64,000 nucleotides of DNA from Acidimicrobiales bacterium (GTDB lineage: Bacteria > Actinomycetota > Acidimicrobiia > Acidimicrobiales > DATDAH01): NCBI GenBank assembly GCA_016794585.1, contig JAEUJM010000014.1:1-64000 (forward strand). The letters run 5' to 3'. The notes beneath the pieces were generated by a model that was not told the origin of the DNA, made no database searches, and saw only the letters and a list, made by a program, of their open reading frames with translations. Both the position numbers and the translations under genes were made by a program. Below, piece by piece: positions 42,339-50,086 of this stretch; position 1 is the stretch's first letter, and each line of letters begins with the position of its first letter.

Positions 42339-42393
42339 TTGACGGGCGCCCGCTCGCCTGTCATTCTCCGAACAGTGTCAGGAACTACTAACA
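42339..42393 (+). promoter_or_regulatory. Promoter and candidate operator of the TetR gene
   Basis: TTGACG (42339-42344), a 17-bp spacer and CATTCT (42362-42367) form a sigma70-type promoter. Transcription should begin at about the GTG at 42375. TGTCAG-N6-CTAACA (42376-42393) is an 18-bp imperfect palindrome lying over the first codons; it would suit autorepression by the encoded TetR protein. Confidence 0.55.
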
Positions 42394-42989
42394 GTCCTCG
42401 GATTGCAGCACGCCGTCAGGCGACGCGCGCCGAGATCCTGGCCGCGGCCTGGACACTGGCCCAGGAGCAGGGCCTGGCCGGCCTGTCGCTACGCGAGCTG
42501 GGCAACCGCGTCGGAATGCGGGCCCAGTCGCTCTACGGCTACTTCGGCTCGAAGAACGACATCTACGACGCGATGTTCGCCGACGGCTGGCGCGCCCTGC
42601 TGGCTGAGGGCATCTGGCCGGGCCCCGAGGCTCCCGTCGACCGGGAGCGGTTCAAGGCGGGGGCGCGCCAGTTCGTGGCGTTCTGCCTCGCCGACCCGGT
42701 GCGTTTCCAACTCCTGTTCCAACGCACGATCCCCGGCTTCGAGCCGTCGGCCGAGTCCTACGCCGTGGCCCTGGAGGTGCTCACGGGTGTCGAACGCGCG
42801 TCGGCCGCGCTCGGCATCACCGACCCGGCCCACCTCGATCTCCAGACCGCCCTGATCAGCGGTCTGATCTCGCAGCAGATCGCCAACGACCCCGGCGGCG
42901 ACCGATGGGTGCGCCTTCTCGACGAGGCCCTCGACATGTACCTCGACCACGTCCTCACCGACGACCGACCCGACAGGAACGCCTCATGA
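42375..42989 (+). CDS. TetR-family regulator
   Basis: The 204-residue protein has the TetR helix-turn-helix at residues 12-60 (ATRAEILAAAWTLAQEQG, LSLRELGNRVGMRAQSLYGYFGSKNDIYDAMF) and a TetR_C-type ligand domain (FVAFCLADPVRFQLLFQRTIPGF). It overlaps the mycothiol-dependent enzyme gene by 4 bp, so it probably regulates that small operon in response to an unknown ligand. GTG 42375 is favoured because the promoter leaves no leader; the longer frame would start within the -35 box. Confidence 0.88.
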   Translation: MSGTTNSPRIAARRQATRAEILAAAWTLAQEQGLAGLSLRELGNRVGMRAQSLYGYFGSKNDIYDAMFADGWRALLAEGIWPGPEAPVDRERFKAGARQFVAFCLADPVRFQLLFQRTIPGFEPSAESYAVALEVLTGVERASAALGITDPAHLDLQTALISGLISQQIANDPGGDRWVRLLDEALDMYLDHVLTDDRPDRNAS

Positions 42990-43744
42990 CGACGAGCACC
43001 CCCACCGACGTCGCCTCGATCGATCCGATCGACCACCGCGCCGCCATGGCGCTGGCTGCGGTGGAGTTTGAGCGCTTCGGCGCTCTCCTCGCCGCCCTCG
43101 GACCCGACGACTGGACTCGATCGACCGACTGCCCCGCCTGGGACGTGCGGGCCATGGTGGCCCACGTCGTCGGCGCGATGGCGGGCAACGCGTCGATGCG
43201 GGAGAACCTGCGCCAGCTGCGCCTCGCCCGCAAGGGCGACGGCCCCCTCGTCGACGAGCTCAGCGCCCTGCAGGTCGCCGACCGGGCCGCCGACGGCCCC
43301 GACGCCCTCCTCGCCGAGTACGAGCGACTGGTGACCCCGGCGGTCAAGGGCCGGACCCGGGTGCCCGGCCCGGTGCGCTCGCTCGCCCGCATGGACGTCG
43401 AGATGCCCTACGGCACCGAGCGCTGGACCCTCGGCTACCTGGTGGACACCATCTACACCCGCGACGTCTGGATGCACCGCGTCGACATCGCCCGCGCCAC
43501 GGGGCGCCCCCTCGAGCTGACCGCGGACCACGACGGTCGCCTCGTGGCGGACGTCGTGGCCGAGTGGGCCCGCCGCCACGGCAGCGCCTTCACCCTCGTC
43601 CTCGACGGGCCGGCCGGTGGCGCCTTCGTCTCGTCGGGCGAGAGGCCCGCCGAGGAGCTGTGCCTCGACGCCGTCGAGTTCGCCCGCACCGTCGCCGGCC
43701 GCGAGCCCGGCGTTGGCCTCCTCGCCACCGCCGTCGCGTTCTGA
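42986..43744 (+). CDS. Mycothiol-dependent maleylpyruvate-isomerase-family enzyme (TIGR03083)
   Basis: The 252-residue DinB-like four-helix protein contains the family start FERFGALLAALGPDDWTRSTDCPAWDVRAMVAHVVG with the metal-binding His, and later TLGYLVDTIYTRDVWMHRVDIARATG with two more His residues. A C-terminal SCP2-like domain (FTLVLDGPAGGAF) completes it. The family uses mycothiol as cofactor for isomerisation or transfer. Its presence argues that the host makes mycothiol. It is cotranscribed with TetR. Confidence 0.88.
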   Translation: MTTSTPTDVASIDPIDHRAAMALAAVEFERFGALLAALGPDDWTRSTDCPAWDVRAMVAHVVGAMAGNASMRENLRQLRLARKGDGPLVDELSALQVADRAADGPDALLAEYERLVTPAVKGRTRVPGPVRSLARMDVEMPYGTERWTLGYLVDTIYTRDVWMHRVDIARATGRPLELTADHDGRLVADVVAEWARRHGSAFTLVLDGPAGGAFVSSGERPAEELCLDAVEFARTVAGREPGVGLLATAVAF

Positions 43745-43809
43745 TCCGACCAGCCCGTCCCGCCCGAATCCCCCCAGACCCCAGCACCACCGACCGAGGA
43801 GTGCCCGTC

Positions 43810-44676
43810 GTGCACCACTGCTTCCCCCTCCGCCCCACCCACCTCGCCACCCTCGCTGCGGTCCTGGTGCTGCTCGTCGCTGGCTGCTCCAGCAGCGGCG
43901 ACGCCGATCGCGCCGACGACGCGACCGGGGTGGAGACGTCCACGAGCGCGGTTCCCGAGACCGCACCCGACACGTTGAACGTCGTAGCGACCGACTACGG
44001 CTACGCCCTCGACACCGAGCAGGTGGCCGCGGGCCTGGTCACCGTGAACCAGGACAACCAGGGCGCGGAGAACCACCAGGTGACCCTCGTGCGCCTGGAG
44101 GACGGCCAGACCCCTGCCGCGGTCGCCGACGGCCTGAGCGCCCAGGGTGACGGCTTCATCGACGCCGCCAATTACGCGGGCGGGCCGAACAACACCATCG
44201 CGGGCGAGACCGGCTCGGCCACCGTGCCGCTCACCGAGGGCAGCTACGCGCTGGTCTGCTTCATCCCCAACCAGGACGGCGAGTCCCACTACGCCCTCGG
44301 CATGCTGGGCGAGGTCGAGGTCGTCCCGGCGGCGGACGAGGCGGCCCCCGCGGACCCGCCAGCGGCCGACGCGTCGGTGTCCCTCGTCGACTTCGCCTTC
44401 GAGGGCGACGACGACCTCCCGACTGCCGGCACCATCGAGGTCACCAACGACGGCACGCAGGCCCACGAGTGGACGGTCGGCAACCTCGACAACACCGTCG
44501 GGACCGGGCTGTCGGCCATCGCCCCCGGGGCCGTGGCCTACGTCCCCATCGACGTCGCCCCCGGCGACTACAGCTACAACTGCTTCGTGGCCGACCCCGA
44601 GACACAGGCCCCCCACATCGCGCTGGGCATGACCGCGCAGGTCACGCTCCCCGGCCAGGGTGCAGGGTCGGGCTGA
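43810..44676 (+). CDS. Lipoprotein with two cupredoxin-like domains
   Basis: The 288-residue protein has a lipoprotein signal (LATLAAVLVLLVAGC) and two plastocyanin-type domains. Domain 1 (about 55-175) has ENHQVTLV, CFIP, then HYALGM. Domain 2 (about 185-285) has HEWTVG, NCFVAD, then HIALGM. Each shows a His-Cys-His-Met set of type 1 copper ligands. A tandem blue-copper lipoprotein would carry electrons or copper at the outer face of the membrane. GAGGAG sits 9 nt before the GTG at 43810; a GTG at 43801 is too close to it. Confidence 0.82.
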   Translation: MHHCFPLRPTHLATLAAVLVLLVAGCSSSGDADRADDATGVETSTSAVPETAPDTLNVVATDYGYALDTEQVAAGLVTVNQDNQGAENHQVTLVRLEDGQTPAAVADGLSAQGDGFIDAANYAGGPNNTIAGETGSATVPLTEGSYALVCFIPNQDGESHYALGMLGEVEVVPAADEAAPADPPAADASVSLVDFAFEGDDDLPTAGTIEVTNDGTQAHEWTVGNLDNTVGTGLSAIAPGAVAYVPIDVAPGDYSYNCFVADPETQAPHIALGMTAQVTLPGQGAGSG

Positions 44677-44692
44677 CCCCCGAGGTCTCCTG

Positions 44693-45862
44693 TCAGATCA
44701 GACCGGACTCCTCGGCCCGCTTCTGCAGGCCGCGGGCGATGACGATGCGCTGGATCTCGCTGGTGCCCTCGCCGATGATCATCAGCGGCGCGTCCCGGTA
44801 GTACCGCTCGACCGGGAACTCGGTGGTGTACCCGTACCCGCCGTGGATGCGCAGGGCCTCGGTGGCGATCTCGAAGGCCGACTCGGAGGCGAACAGCTTG
44901 GCCATGCCCGCCTCGACGTCGGCCCGCTCGCCCCGGTCGAACTTCTCGGCCGCGCTCTTCACGAGCAGGCGTGACGCCTCGAGCTTCGTGGCCATGTCCG
45001 CCAGCTTGAAGGCGATGGCCTGGTGCTTGGCGATGGGCACCCCGAAGGTCTCGCGCTGCTGTGCGTACGAGAAGGCGGCGTCGTAGGCGGCACGACCCAC
45101 GCCGACGGCCCGGGCGGCGATGTTGATGCGCCCGAGCTCGAGCGAGCTGAGGATGAAGTGCATGCCGCGCCCCAGGCCCTCGGGCCCTCCGAGGACGTTC
45201 TCGGCCGGGACGCGGTGGTCGGTGTAGGTCATCTCGACGGTCTCGATGCCGCGGTAGCCGAGCTTGTCGATGTGGCGGCTGACCCCGATGCCCTCGAAGG
45301 AGGCGCCGGGCTCCTTCTCGACGATGAAGCAGGTGATGCCCTCAGGCGTCCGCGCCGCCAGCGCCACCAGGCCGGCCCGCTCGCCGTTGGTCACCCACAT
45401 CTTCGTGCCGTTCACGACGTACTCGTCGCCATCGGGCACCGCCTTGGCCCGCAGGGCCTGGCTGTCGCTCCCCGAGTCGGGCTCGCTGAGCGAGAACGCC
45501 GCCCGCACCTCGCCCTCGGCCATCGCGGGCAGCCAGCGGGCCTTCTGCTCGTCGGTGCCGAACCGCTTGATGAGGTTGGCGGCGATCATGTGGGTGTTGA
45601 GCACCCCCGAGAGCGTCATCCACCCGTACGCCAGCTCCTCGATGACGCGGGCGTAGGTGATGACGTCGAGGCCGAGGCCGCCGTGCTCCGGCGGGATCGT
45701 CGCCCCGAACAGGCCGAAGGCCCGCATCTGGGCGACCATGTCCTCGGGGTACTCGTCGGCGTGCTCGAACGCCGACGCCTGGTCCATGACGTCCTTGCGG
45801 ATCCAGGAACGGATGGCGCCGACGAGCTCGTCGGCCAGCTGCGGGTCGGTGGCGGCCGTCAC
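44693..45862 (-). CDS. Acyl-CoA dehydrogenase
   Basis: The 389-residue flavoenzyme shows the family signatures AAFSLSEPDSGSD (FAD/substrate) and QRETFGVPIAKHQAIAFKLADMATKLEAS, and a late RIHGGYGYTTEFPVERYYRDA followed by GEGTSEIQRIVIARGL, where the catalytic Glu sits. It oxidises an acyl-CoA to its 2-enoyl form and passes electrons to ETF. The chain type is unknown. Its GTG is preceded by AAGGAGGTG, supplied by copy C of the dispersed element. Confidence 0.93.
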   Translation of the reverse strand: MTAATDPQLADELVGAIRSWIRKDVMDQASAFEHADEYPEDMVAQMRAFGLFGATIPPEHGGLGLDVITYARVIEELAYGWMTLSGVLNTHMIAANLIKRFGTDEQKARWLPAMAEGEVRAAFSLSEPDSGSDSQALRAKAVPDGDEYVVNGTKMWVTNGERAGLVALAARTPEGITCFIVEKEPGASFEGIGVSRHIDKLGYRGIETVEMTYTDHRVPAENVLGGPEGLGRGMHFILSSLELGRINIAARAVGVGRAAYDAAFSYAQQRETFGVPIAKHQAIAFKLADMATKLEASRLLVKSAAEKFDRGERADVEAGMAKLFASESAFEIATEALRIHGGYGYTTEFPVERYYRDAPLMIIGEGTSEIQRIVIARGLQKRAEESGLI

Positions 45863-45866
45863 CTTC

Positions 45867-45932
45867 GCACCTCCTTCGTCGGTGCCCCTTCGGGATCCGG
45901 TTCGCGCTCGTGCTGCTCCGCTCCGCTCCGCA
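45867..45932 (-). repeat. Dispersed 65-bp element, copy C, with ribosome-binding site
   Basis: Reading leftwards it has GCGGAGCGGAGCGGAGC, GCGCGAACCGGATCCC, hairpin 1 CCC-GAA-GGG, and hairpin 2 GCACC/GGTGC around GACGAAGGA. It ends AAGGAGGTG five nucleotides before the GTG of the acyl-CoA dehydrogenase gene. Relative to copies A and B, both sides of hairpin 1 have changed (G-C to C-G), which keeps the pairing. Confidence 0.78.
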
Positions 45933-46043
45933 ACGTCTGGAAGTTCACCGCCCGATCGTAGGCAGGTGTACGGATGGTGAACGGCTCCGGGCGCCCTCTA
46001 CTACTGTCCCCCACCTCACCCGGGGGACGCGCGGAGGAACGTG

Positions 46044-48524
46044 ATGCAACGGTTCTGGATGAAGTTGGCGGTGTGGCTGGGCAAGCACGCGGGCGTGGTG
46101 GCCGTGGGCGGCCTGTTGGTGACCCTGCTCTTCGGGTTCGGCATCACCCAGCTCGAGTTCCAGACCGGCCAGGACAGCTACTTCAACAAGGACGACCAGG
46201 TCTACAAGGACTCGGTCGCCTACCAGGACCTGTTCGGCGGCCAGGCCATGCTCACCCTCGTCACGATGGACGAGGGCCACACCATCGACGAGCTCTTCAC
46301 CGAGGAGAACCGGGCGAAGTTCACCGAGGCCGCCGAGGAGCTGCGGGCCGACGAGCACATCGAGGGGGTGATCACCCCGGTCGACATCATGGACTTCAAC
46401 GCCGCCCTGGTCGACAGCGAGTCGGGCAATCCCCTCGACAGCGTCGCCGGCGCCGCGCTGTTCCGGGCCACCACCGACGATCCCACCGAGGAGGGGCGCG
46501 CCGCCCGCACCGCCGACGCGGCGGTGACCCTCGAGCGCCTCGAGGCCATCCCGCCCGAGGACCGCAACCTCGACAACCCCGAGTGGGTCGACTTCCTGCT
46601 CCGCGACAACGAGGGCAACATCCGCGTCGCCCTGCTGTCGTTCTTCCCCGACGACACCCACGCGCAGATGATCACCCGCCTCCCGGGCAACGCCTCGATC
46701 GAGGAGGAGGGCAACGGTGCCACTGTCACCAAGGAGGTCACGGCGGACCTCGAGTTCGACGGGGCGACGGTGACGACGACGGGCGCGCCCGTCCTGCTGC
46801 AGGACATCAACGAGTACCTGACGGGCGGCATGTTGACCCTCGGGGCCATCGCCGCCGCGATCATGGTGCTGATCCTGCTCATCTTCTTCAACGTGCGCTG
46901 GCGGCTCCTCCCGCTCGGCGTCATCATCGTCGGTCTCATCTGGGCCTTCGGCGCCGCCGGCTTCCTCGGCATCCCCCTCACCATCGTGACCATCGCCGGG
47001 CTGCCGGTGATGATGGGCATCGGCATCGACTACGCGATCCAGATGCACGCCCGGGTGGAGGAGGAGGTGGTCATCGACCACATGCGCCACCCGATCCAGG
47101 AGACCGCCCGCAACCTGTGTCCGGCGCTGCTCGTCGTCACCTTCGACGCGGTGTTCGCCTTCTGCGCCCTGCAGTTCGCCAAGGTCCCCATGATCCGCGA
47201 CTTCGGCCTTCTGCTGGCGGTCGGCATCGCCGTCATCTGCTTCGCCAGCATCATCATCCCGCTGGCCGCGCTGGGCATCCGTGAGTTCAAGTCCCCCACC
47301 AAGGGCCGGGACTTCCGCGAGGGCCCGCTCGGTCGCCTCGTCGTGTTCATGGGTTCGGTGCCGGCGTGGTCGGCCATCCCCCTCGCCATCGCCAGCGTCG
47401 CCATCTTCTTCGGCGGCATGGCCGTCGAGGACGACCTCACCCTGCAGACCGACCCCATCAAGTGGGTGAACCAGGACACGCAGGTGATCCGCGACATCAA
47501 CACGATCGACGAGGAGACGGGCTCCTCCAGCGAGCTCGGCATCTTCATCCAGAGCGACGACGTCTTCACCCAGGAGAACGTCACGTTCATGCACGAGTTC
47601 ACCCAGGAGCAGCTGGCCGAGCACCCCGAGGACCTGCTGACGCCGTCGAGCATCGTGGCCACGGTCAGCGACCTGCTCGTCGTCCCCGGCGGGGCCTCGG
47701 TGCCGCCCACCGCCGAGGAGGTCCGGGCGGCCTACGAGGTGGCGCCGCCCGACATCCAGCAGTCGCTCGTGTCGCCCGACGGCGACGCCATGAACCTGAT
47801 CTTCCGGGCCGGGCCGAGCTCGCTCGAGGAGCGGGCACTGGTGGTCGACGAGATCGAGGAGTCGGTCGACCCGCCCTCTGGCGTCTCGGCCACCCCGTCC
47901 GGCCTCGCCGTCGTCGGCGTGGGCCTGCTCGAGAACCTCGAAGCCAACCGCATCGAGCTCACCTACCTGGCGCTCGCCTTCGTGTTCATCTTCCTCACCG
48001 TCCGGATGCGCAGCGTGGTGCGGTCGCTGCTGTCGCTGGTGCCGGTGCTGATCGCCGTGGGCGCGGCCTCGTTGGTCGCCTTCGTGTTCGACCTGAAGCT
48101 CAGCCCGATGACCGCCATCGGTGGGCCCCTCGTGATCGCGGCGTGCACCGAGTTCACGTCGCTCATCCTGTTGCGCTTCGTCGAGGAGCGCGAGCGGGGG
48201 GCCTCGCCGCGCGAGGCGGTCGACGTCGCCGCCGGGCGCACCGGCCGGGCCTTCATCGTGTCGGCCATGACCGCCATCGCCGGCGTGGCCGTCATCGCCA
48301 CCTCGTCGCTCCCGCTGCTGCGGGACTTCGGCATCCTCGTGGCCATGAACGTGGCGGTCGCCCTGTTCAGCGCCCTCGTGGTCCTGCCCCCGATGTTGGT
48401 CTGGGCGGACAGCCGCAAGCACGCCTGGGTGTCGAAGGGCCTGGCCAAGCCCGACCGGGTGGTCGAGTACGTCCCGACACCGCCCGGCCCGCACGACCCC
48501 GAGGGCGCCCACGCCCGGGTCTGA
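46044..48524 (+). CDS. MMPL/RND-superfamily transporter
   Basis: The 826-residue protein has the duplicated 12-helix RND layout. TM1 is at residues 18-40, a periplasmic loop runs to about 260, helices 2-6 follow (MVLILLIFFNVRWRLLPLGV, PVMMGIGIDYAIQMHARVEEE), and then a second half with the same order (ELTYLALAFVFIFLTVRMR, IGGPLVIAACTEFTSLILLR). MMPL and HpnN-like proteins export lipids, hopanoids or siderophores. GIGIDYAIQ is the proton-relay helix. GGAGGA lies 5 nt before the ATG at 46044. No partner gene is adjacent. Confidence 0.9.
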   Translation: MQRFWMKLAVWLGKHAGVVAVGGLLVTLLFGFGITQLEFQTGQDSYFNKDDQVYKDSVAYQDLFGGQAMLTLVTMDEGHTIDELFTEENRAKFTEAAEELRADEHIEGVITPVDIMDFNAALVDSESGNPLDSVAGAALFRATTDDPTEEGRAARTADAAVTLERLEAIPPEDRNLDNPEWVDFLLRDNEGNIRVALLSFFPDDTHAQMITRLPGNASIEEEGNGATVTKEVTADLEFDGATVTTTGAPVLLQDINEYLTGGMLTLGAIAAAIMVLILLIFFNVRWRLLPLGVIIVGLIWAFGAAGFLGIPLTIVTIAGLPVMMGIGIDYAIQMHARVEEEVVIDHMRHPIQETARNLCPALLVVTFDAVFAFCALQFAKVPMIRDFGLLLAVGIAVICFASIIIPLAALGIREFKSPTKGRDFREGPLGRLVVFMGSVPAWSAIPLAIASVAIFFGGMAVEDDLTLQTDPIKWVNQDTQVIRDINTIDEETGSSSELGIFIQSDDVFTQENVTFMHEFTQEQLAEHPEDLLTPSSIVATVSDLLVVPGGASVPPTAEEVRAAYEVAPPDIQQSLVSPDGDAMNLIFRAGPSSLEERALVVDEIEESVDPPSGVSATPSGLAVVGVGLLENLEANRIELTYLALAFVFIFLTVRMRSVVRSLLSLVPVLIAVGAASLVAFVFDLKLSPMTAIGGPLVIAACTEFTSLILLRFVEERERGASPREAVDVAAGRTGRAFIVSAMTAIAGVAVIATSSLPLLRDFGILVAMNVAVALFSALVVLPPMLVWADSRKHAWVSKGLAKPDRVVEYVPTPPGPHDPEGAHARV

Positions 48525-48573
48525 CCCCGACCGCCCGGCCGGCGCCGCCACGCCCGGCCGGCAGCTGCTGACC

Positions 48574-48612
48574 GTCCCCGACGTCGGCCCCCACCGGGCC
48601 GGCGCCGGGGAC
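48574..48612. terminator. Bidirectional hairpin between convergent genes
   Basis: Arms 48574-48590 and 48596-48612 pair at 15 Watson-Crick positions plus one wobble of 17, with a 5-nt loop. The hairpin lies between the ends of the MMPL gene and the mucin-like gene, so it can terminate transcription from both sides. It has no T-tract. Confidence 0.6.
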
Positions 48613-48622
48613 CGTCGCAGGG

Positions 48623-49186
48623 CTAGGGCGCCAGCGTCGTGGTGGTGGTGCTCGTCGACGTCGTGGTCGGAGGCGCCGTCGTGGTCGTGGGCGCCGCCGT
48701 CGTGGTCGTGGGCGCCGCCGTGGTCGTGGTCGGCGCCGCCGTCGTGCTCGTCGTGGTGCTCGACGTGGTCGACGACGTCGTGGTCGAGCTGGACGAGGTG
48801 GTCGTCGTGGGCGAGTCGTCGTCACCGCCGCTCGCGAACACCGCCACCGCGATGGCGATCAGGAAGACCAGCACCAGCACGATGGCCACGATGACCGAGG
48901 TCTTCTGGTACCACGGCGGCTCGTCCTCTTCCGGGCCGTAAGGTCCGCCGGGCCCGCCCGGGCCCCCGGGACCGCCACCGTCGGGGGGCAGCGGCGGCTG
49001 GGGCGGCACGTCGTAGTGGACCGCTTCGGTGCCGCCGGCGGGGGTGACGGCGCCCCCGACCTGCGTCGGGTCGGCGCCAGGCCCGGTGGCGCCGGTCGCG
49101 CCCGTGGGCGCCCCGGCGGGCTGGGTCGGGGGCCCCGCCGGGTCACCGAAGACGGAGTTGCCCGGTTGGGTCGGGTTGTCGCTCAT
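48623..49186 (-). CDS. Single-pass membrane protein with Thr-rich mucin-like tail
   Basis: The 187-residue protein has a Pro/Gly-rich cytoplasmic half (PGGPGGPGGPYGPEEDEPP), one transmembrane helix at about 98-119 (VIVAIVLVLVFLIAIAVAVFA) and an external tail of Thr, Ser, Ala and Pro in repeated AAPTTTT units. Such tails are candidates for O-mannosylation and act as stalks. No sortase signal is present and I know no function. The repeats are also visible in the DNA as 21-24-bp units between about 48650 and 48760. AGGAG precedes the ATG. Confidence 0.75.
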   Translation of the reverse strand: MSDNPTQPGNSVFGDPAGPPTQPAGAPTGATGATGPGADPTQVGGAVTPAGGTEAVHYDVPPQPPLPPDGGGPGGPGGPGGPYGPEEDEPPWYQKTSVIVAIVLVLVFLIAIAVAVFASGGDDDSPTTTTSSSSTTTSSTTSSTTTSTTAAPTTTTAAPTTTTAAPTTTTAPPTTTSTSTTTTTLAP

Positions 49187-49315
49187 GGCTGGCTCCTGGC
49201 CGCGTCGGTGCAGGGGACGGCATCGACGGTAGTCCGACGCCCCCGCCCCTGGGTCGACCCTGCGTGACCCCCCGGTGACTACGGTCGCGGGACAGGGAGA
49301 CGAAAGGGGAGCCCG

Positions 49316-50059
49316 ATGGGCAACGCACGTGCACTGGGAGCCGAGGCGCTCGGCACCTTCTGGCTGGTACTCGGCGGCTGCGGGTCGGCGGTGCTCGCAG
49401 CCAAGTTCGGTGAGGCCGACGGGCTCGACGGCATCGGCATCGGCCTGCTCGGGGTGTCCCTCGCGTTCGGTCTGACCGTGGTCACCGGGGCGTACGCCCT
49501 GGGCCACATCTCGGGCGGCCACTTCAACCCGGCGGTGACGGTCGGGCTCTGGGCCGCGAAGCGCTTCGAGGCCCGCAACGTCGTGCCGTACGTCGTCGTG
49601 CAGGTGATCGGGGCCATCGCCGCCGCCGGCGTGCTGCTGCTCATCGCCGACGGCCGACCGGGGTTCGAGACCGAGGGAAACTTCCTCGCCGCCAACGGCT
49701 TCGGCACCACGGGCTCACCCGGCCAGTACTCGATGCTGTCGGGCATCGTCGTCGAGGTGGTGTTCACCGCCGTGTTCCTGTGGGTGATCCTCGGCGTCAC
49801 CGACCGCCGGGCGCCCGCAGGGTTCGCACCGCTGGGCATCGGTCTCTCGCTGGCCCTCATCCACCTCGTCACCATCCCGGTGACGAACACCTCGGTCAAC
49901 CCGGCGCGGTCCACCGGACCGGCGCTGTTCGTGGGTGGCGACTGGCTGGGCCAGCTCTGGTTCTTCTGGCTCTTCCCGATCGTCGGTGCGCTGGTCGGCG
50001 CCGGTCTCCACCGGGCCCTGTCGGGGCACCACGAACCGGGCGACGCCGAGATCAGCTGA
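49316..50059 (+). CDS. aqpZ: Aquaporin Z-type water channel
   Basis: The 247-residue major intrinsic protein has six helices and two NPA boxes, [12 protein letters not shown] and [13 protein letters not shown]. The Arg after the second NPA and the aromatic/His filter positions fit water-selective AqpZ rather than glycerol facilitators, which carry [22 protein letters not shown]-type helices are family-like. A Shine-Dalgarno AAAGGGGAG precedes the ATG. It is a single gene. Confidence 0.93.
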   Translation: MGNARALGAEALGTFWLVLGGCGSAVLAAKFGEADGLDGIGIGLLGVSLAFGLTVVTGAYALGHISGGHFNPAVTVGLWAAKRFEARNVVPYVVVQVIGAIAAAGVLLLIADGRPGFETEGNFLAANGFGTTGSPGQYSMLSGIVVEVVFTAVFLWVILGVTDRRAPAGFAPLGIGLSLALIHLVTIPVTNTSVNPARSTGPALFVGGDWLGQLWFFWLFPIVGALVGAGLHRALSGHHEPGDAEIS

Positions 50060-50086
50060 CGCTGACGGGGGTCACGCCCGGGCGCC

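Noticed and set aside
45943-45982. GTTCACC...GGTGAAC inverted repeat in the acyl-CoA dehydrogenase/MMPL gap
   Set aside because: The arms are only 7 bp and 26 bp apart, with no match to a known operator. Possible, but too weak to list as a site.
48650-48760. Short tandem repeats that could be CRISPR or a replication iteron
   Set aside because: They are in frame with the Thr-rich tail of a membrane protein and follow its codons.
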